Below are positions 18,689 through 20,707 of a stretch of DNA of 20,707 nucleotides, piece by piece. The DNA is from Larix sibirica (Eukaryota > Streptophyta > Pinopsida > Pinales > Pinaceae). The stretch is from positions 13,976 to 34,682 of the forward strand of contig NWUY0300036104.1 of the NCBI GenBank assembly GCA_004151065.3, written 5' to 3'. The translations under genes and the position numbers were made by a program. The notes beneath the pieces are model-generated. The model did no database searches. It was given only the letters and a program-made list of their open reading frames with translations, and was not told the DNA's origin. The stretch's first letter is position 1. Each line of letters begins with the position of its first letter.

Positions 18689-20034
18689 TTACCTTTTTTT
18701 GTTGTGCAATGGTTACAGAGACCTAGTTGGACTTAAAAATGCGTAAAAACTTATGTTAAATGCCAAATGATAAGGGAGACATCCACTAGGACCCACATGC
18801 AAGTTTGGAGAGGTTAGGTATGACGTGTTAGGGTACATAGGAGGGAATATTTAAAACTCAAATCGTTTTGAAACCCATGAATCTAGAACACTAAGGATAA
18901 ACATGGACCAAAATGTTAGGAATAGTGCTTTCTATGGCGTTTATTGAATTAAACATGGAGATCAATGTGACTCACGCATTATTAGTCCTTGCCTTCAGGA
19001 TGGCAAGGACTCTTGCAATTGGCTTGACATCTTATGCATTTAGCGACATACAAATCAAATATTTTTATCCAAAGTTCTTAAAATCATAGTTTTGTTCAAC
19101 CAATCCGATTGGCACATCCTTTCAATCCACCAATCAATAAATTGGACCTCTTATTTGGCCTCTTTTTGATTTGTTGTTCATCTACGGGTGAAAATAGACA
19201 TGCATAAAGCTTGGGTATGAGTAGCTCATTATACTAATAAAATTAACATTGAATTCGTTCAATACATTCATGAGTTACACTTGTAAACAATAGGATTAGG
19301 CGTGGGGTGAATTATATGGCAGGTGAAATGATTAAAAACTATAGTTAGGTGTGACTTGCAATGTGATGCATCTCGAATTGTCATGCAATCCAACTCACCA
19401 TTGTTTGACATTTGTAATCACACCAAGACCTATATGAAGGATTTTTTTAGCTCATAAATCAATGCTATTGGCATAGCTCATTACCGATAAGGTATCCATT
19501 AACAAACATATAACAAAAATGATATTATAAAGAAAAAAAACCTTTGCTTACAATAATTCTCAACACTATTCATAAGAGTATTTTGGCTAGGCATACATGG
19601 TGGTGAGCCTCTTAACCTTTATTGCACTGAATGTCACCTGGAACCATATATTTGATCTGAAACAGTACTTCTTTTTTTATCAAAGCATATATTAATCAAA
19701 GTGCAAAGAAGTGGTGTGCATAATGAAATTTGGTGAGCACATAACCATTATGAACATGCTAATATGGCGAGCAAACATTCAAAATTGTGCCTTTCAACCA
19801 TTAGAGATTAACATCCATAAATCTCTTTGATTAGTCCAAAAGTCCTAGATGGGAACCCATTCCTTAATTATTGGACATTTGTTTTGAGTGATGATCATTA
19901 GATTATATGAATGGAGAAGCGAGTTGAAGGAGAATGGTGGATTAGGTTTATTTTTAATTTTTTGTGTTCGGGGTGAAAATCAGGTCAATAATTTTATCTA
20001 CACTAATAGAACTTCTCAGTACTAATAGACTTCG
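18689..20034. other. Long AT-rich stretch without recognisable gene
   Basis: There is no frame with coding character, no RNA gene and no match to other parts of the window. It holds one perfect short hairpin (18984-19011), described separately. Confidence 0.5.
18984..19011. repeat. Perfect inverted repeat, 10-bp arms, 8-bp loop
   Basis: AGTCCTTGCC (18984-18993) and GGCAAGGACT (19002-19011) are exact reverse complements around TTCAGGAT. The arms are GC-richer than the surroundings. No U-run follows, and no flanking gene would need a terminator. It could be a remnant of a foldback element or chance. Confidence 0.8.
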
Positions 20035-20707
20035 TTAATGAGTGTGCAATATTCTCGAAGCATGGCATTCTTTCATATTTTACTATTCTTTGAATATACT
20101 GCTTCCTTAATAGTTCTAGCATCATCATTAGTAATAGACAAAACAAAAATAGAACAAAAATTATGTGGGGAATACCTTTCTGGTTTCCTTCTTTCCCGAG
20201 ATGATCTCCTTAAAATTGGAGTATGAGGTTCTTCTTTAATTCATCTTGTTCAGTTGAGTTAGATTCTTCATTATCCAACTTAATCTCTATTTTCTTTGGT
20301 TCCCTTTCCCTTGTTAGGACTTCCTATTGAGAACATCTTGAACCTCTCTAAAAATAACAAGTTGATTGCAAACATTCTTTGTAGTTACTAGGTTCCAAAG
20401 TTTAATACTTTTCACACCATTTTTATAGCCAATAAAGATACATTTTTCAACTTTATTATCCAATTTAATTCCTTTTCCCTTTTTGGATAGTGTACATAAG
20501 CATCACACATAAAAAACCCAGATTTTTAACAGAGGTTTTCTTACCAATCCATGCCTCATGCAAATTTTTGTCAAACAATGCTAATGTGGGTGATCGATTA
20601 CCAAGAAACATGTAGTATCCACCGTATTTGCCCATAACTCTTGTCCTAACACAACACCACTAAGAATGATCCTTTCCCTTTCCATCAATTTCCTATACAT
20701 ATTTTTA
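20035..20707 (-). pseudogene. Ty1/copia polyprotein fragment: integrase C-terminal part to start of reverse transcriptase
   Basis: On the minus strand, from the window edge inward, motifs follow the usual copia order. GVVLGQELWANTVDTTC (about 20655) is the end of the integrase core. RSPTLALFDKNLHEAW comes next, then the GKK...CDAYVH region and KCIFIGYKNGVKSIKLWN (about 20430-20380). Then come FREVQDV and the linker before RT: ILRRSSRE, ERYSPHNFC, KEAVYSKNSKI and NAMLRE (about 20240-20060). In copia elements this protein integrates cDNA and then reverse-transcribes. It is broken by a 1-bp loss near 20597, further frame changes and a TGA in place of Trp before KNAMLRE. It stops at about 20035, before the RT palm. 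The upstream part (gag, protease, integrase core) would lie beyond position 20707. Confidence 0.75.

Noticed and set aside
20038-20226. Plus-strand 62-codon frame
   Set aside because: It is antisense to the copia linker before the RT domain, which matches the family on the minus strand.

Overview
The window looks like nuclear DNA of a large-genome vascular plant and is a graveyard of nested, inactivated transposable elements. It is AT-rich and has no operon-like gene packing. I found no intact protein gene, tRNA, rRNA, CRISPR array or bacterial feature. The coding remnants are L1-type LINEs with a plant DUF4283-like ORF1 and a terminal RNase H, one RTE-like LINE, a Ty3/gypsy gag-protease piece and a Ty1/copia integrase-RT piece. 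This mix, together with tRNA-derived SINEs, suggests a gymnosperm or another large-genome plant. That placement is inference; no species can be named from sequence alone.

Layout, left to right. 1-795: a 54-55 bp tandem repeat inside one copy of a longer duplicated segment. 797-1065: degenerate CACTA-like subterminal repeats. 1520-1942: two tRNA-derived SINE copies head to tail on the minus strand. 2213-2541: second copy of the duplicated segment, then microsatellites. 2542-5164: plus-strand LINE (LINE-A) with ORF1 and the endonuclease part of ORF2. 5165-6057: minus-strand piece of LINE ORF2 (LINE-B, reverse transcriptase C-terminal part). 6240-7125: plus-strand RTE-like reverse transcriptase with damaged active-site motifs. 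7700-8115: a GC-elevated, promoter-like single-copy-looking stretch. 8154-8272: third SINE copy. About 9770-11491: gypsy gag-protease remnant, broken inside the protease. 11491-15569: long minus-strand LINE (LINE-C) from endonuclease to RNase H and A-tail. 15570-17638: plus-strand 5'-truncated LINE (LINE-D) with RNase H, an unusual C-terminal extension and an A-tail. 18149-18688: an unrecognised minus-strand reading frame. 20035-20707: a copia polyprotein fragment running off the window edge.

Nothing here works as a pathway. Each element once encoded its own transposition machinery, and the SINEs would have relied on a LINE partner. Almost all in-frame stops are one C-to-T (or G-to-A) step from a sense codon, as expected for long methylation-driven decay. 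The most interesting items are the frame downstream of the LINE-D RNase H, the unknown frame at 18149-18688, the SINE tandem, and the gag tandem repeats in the gypsy remnant.
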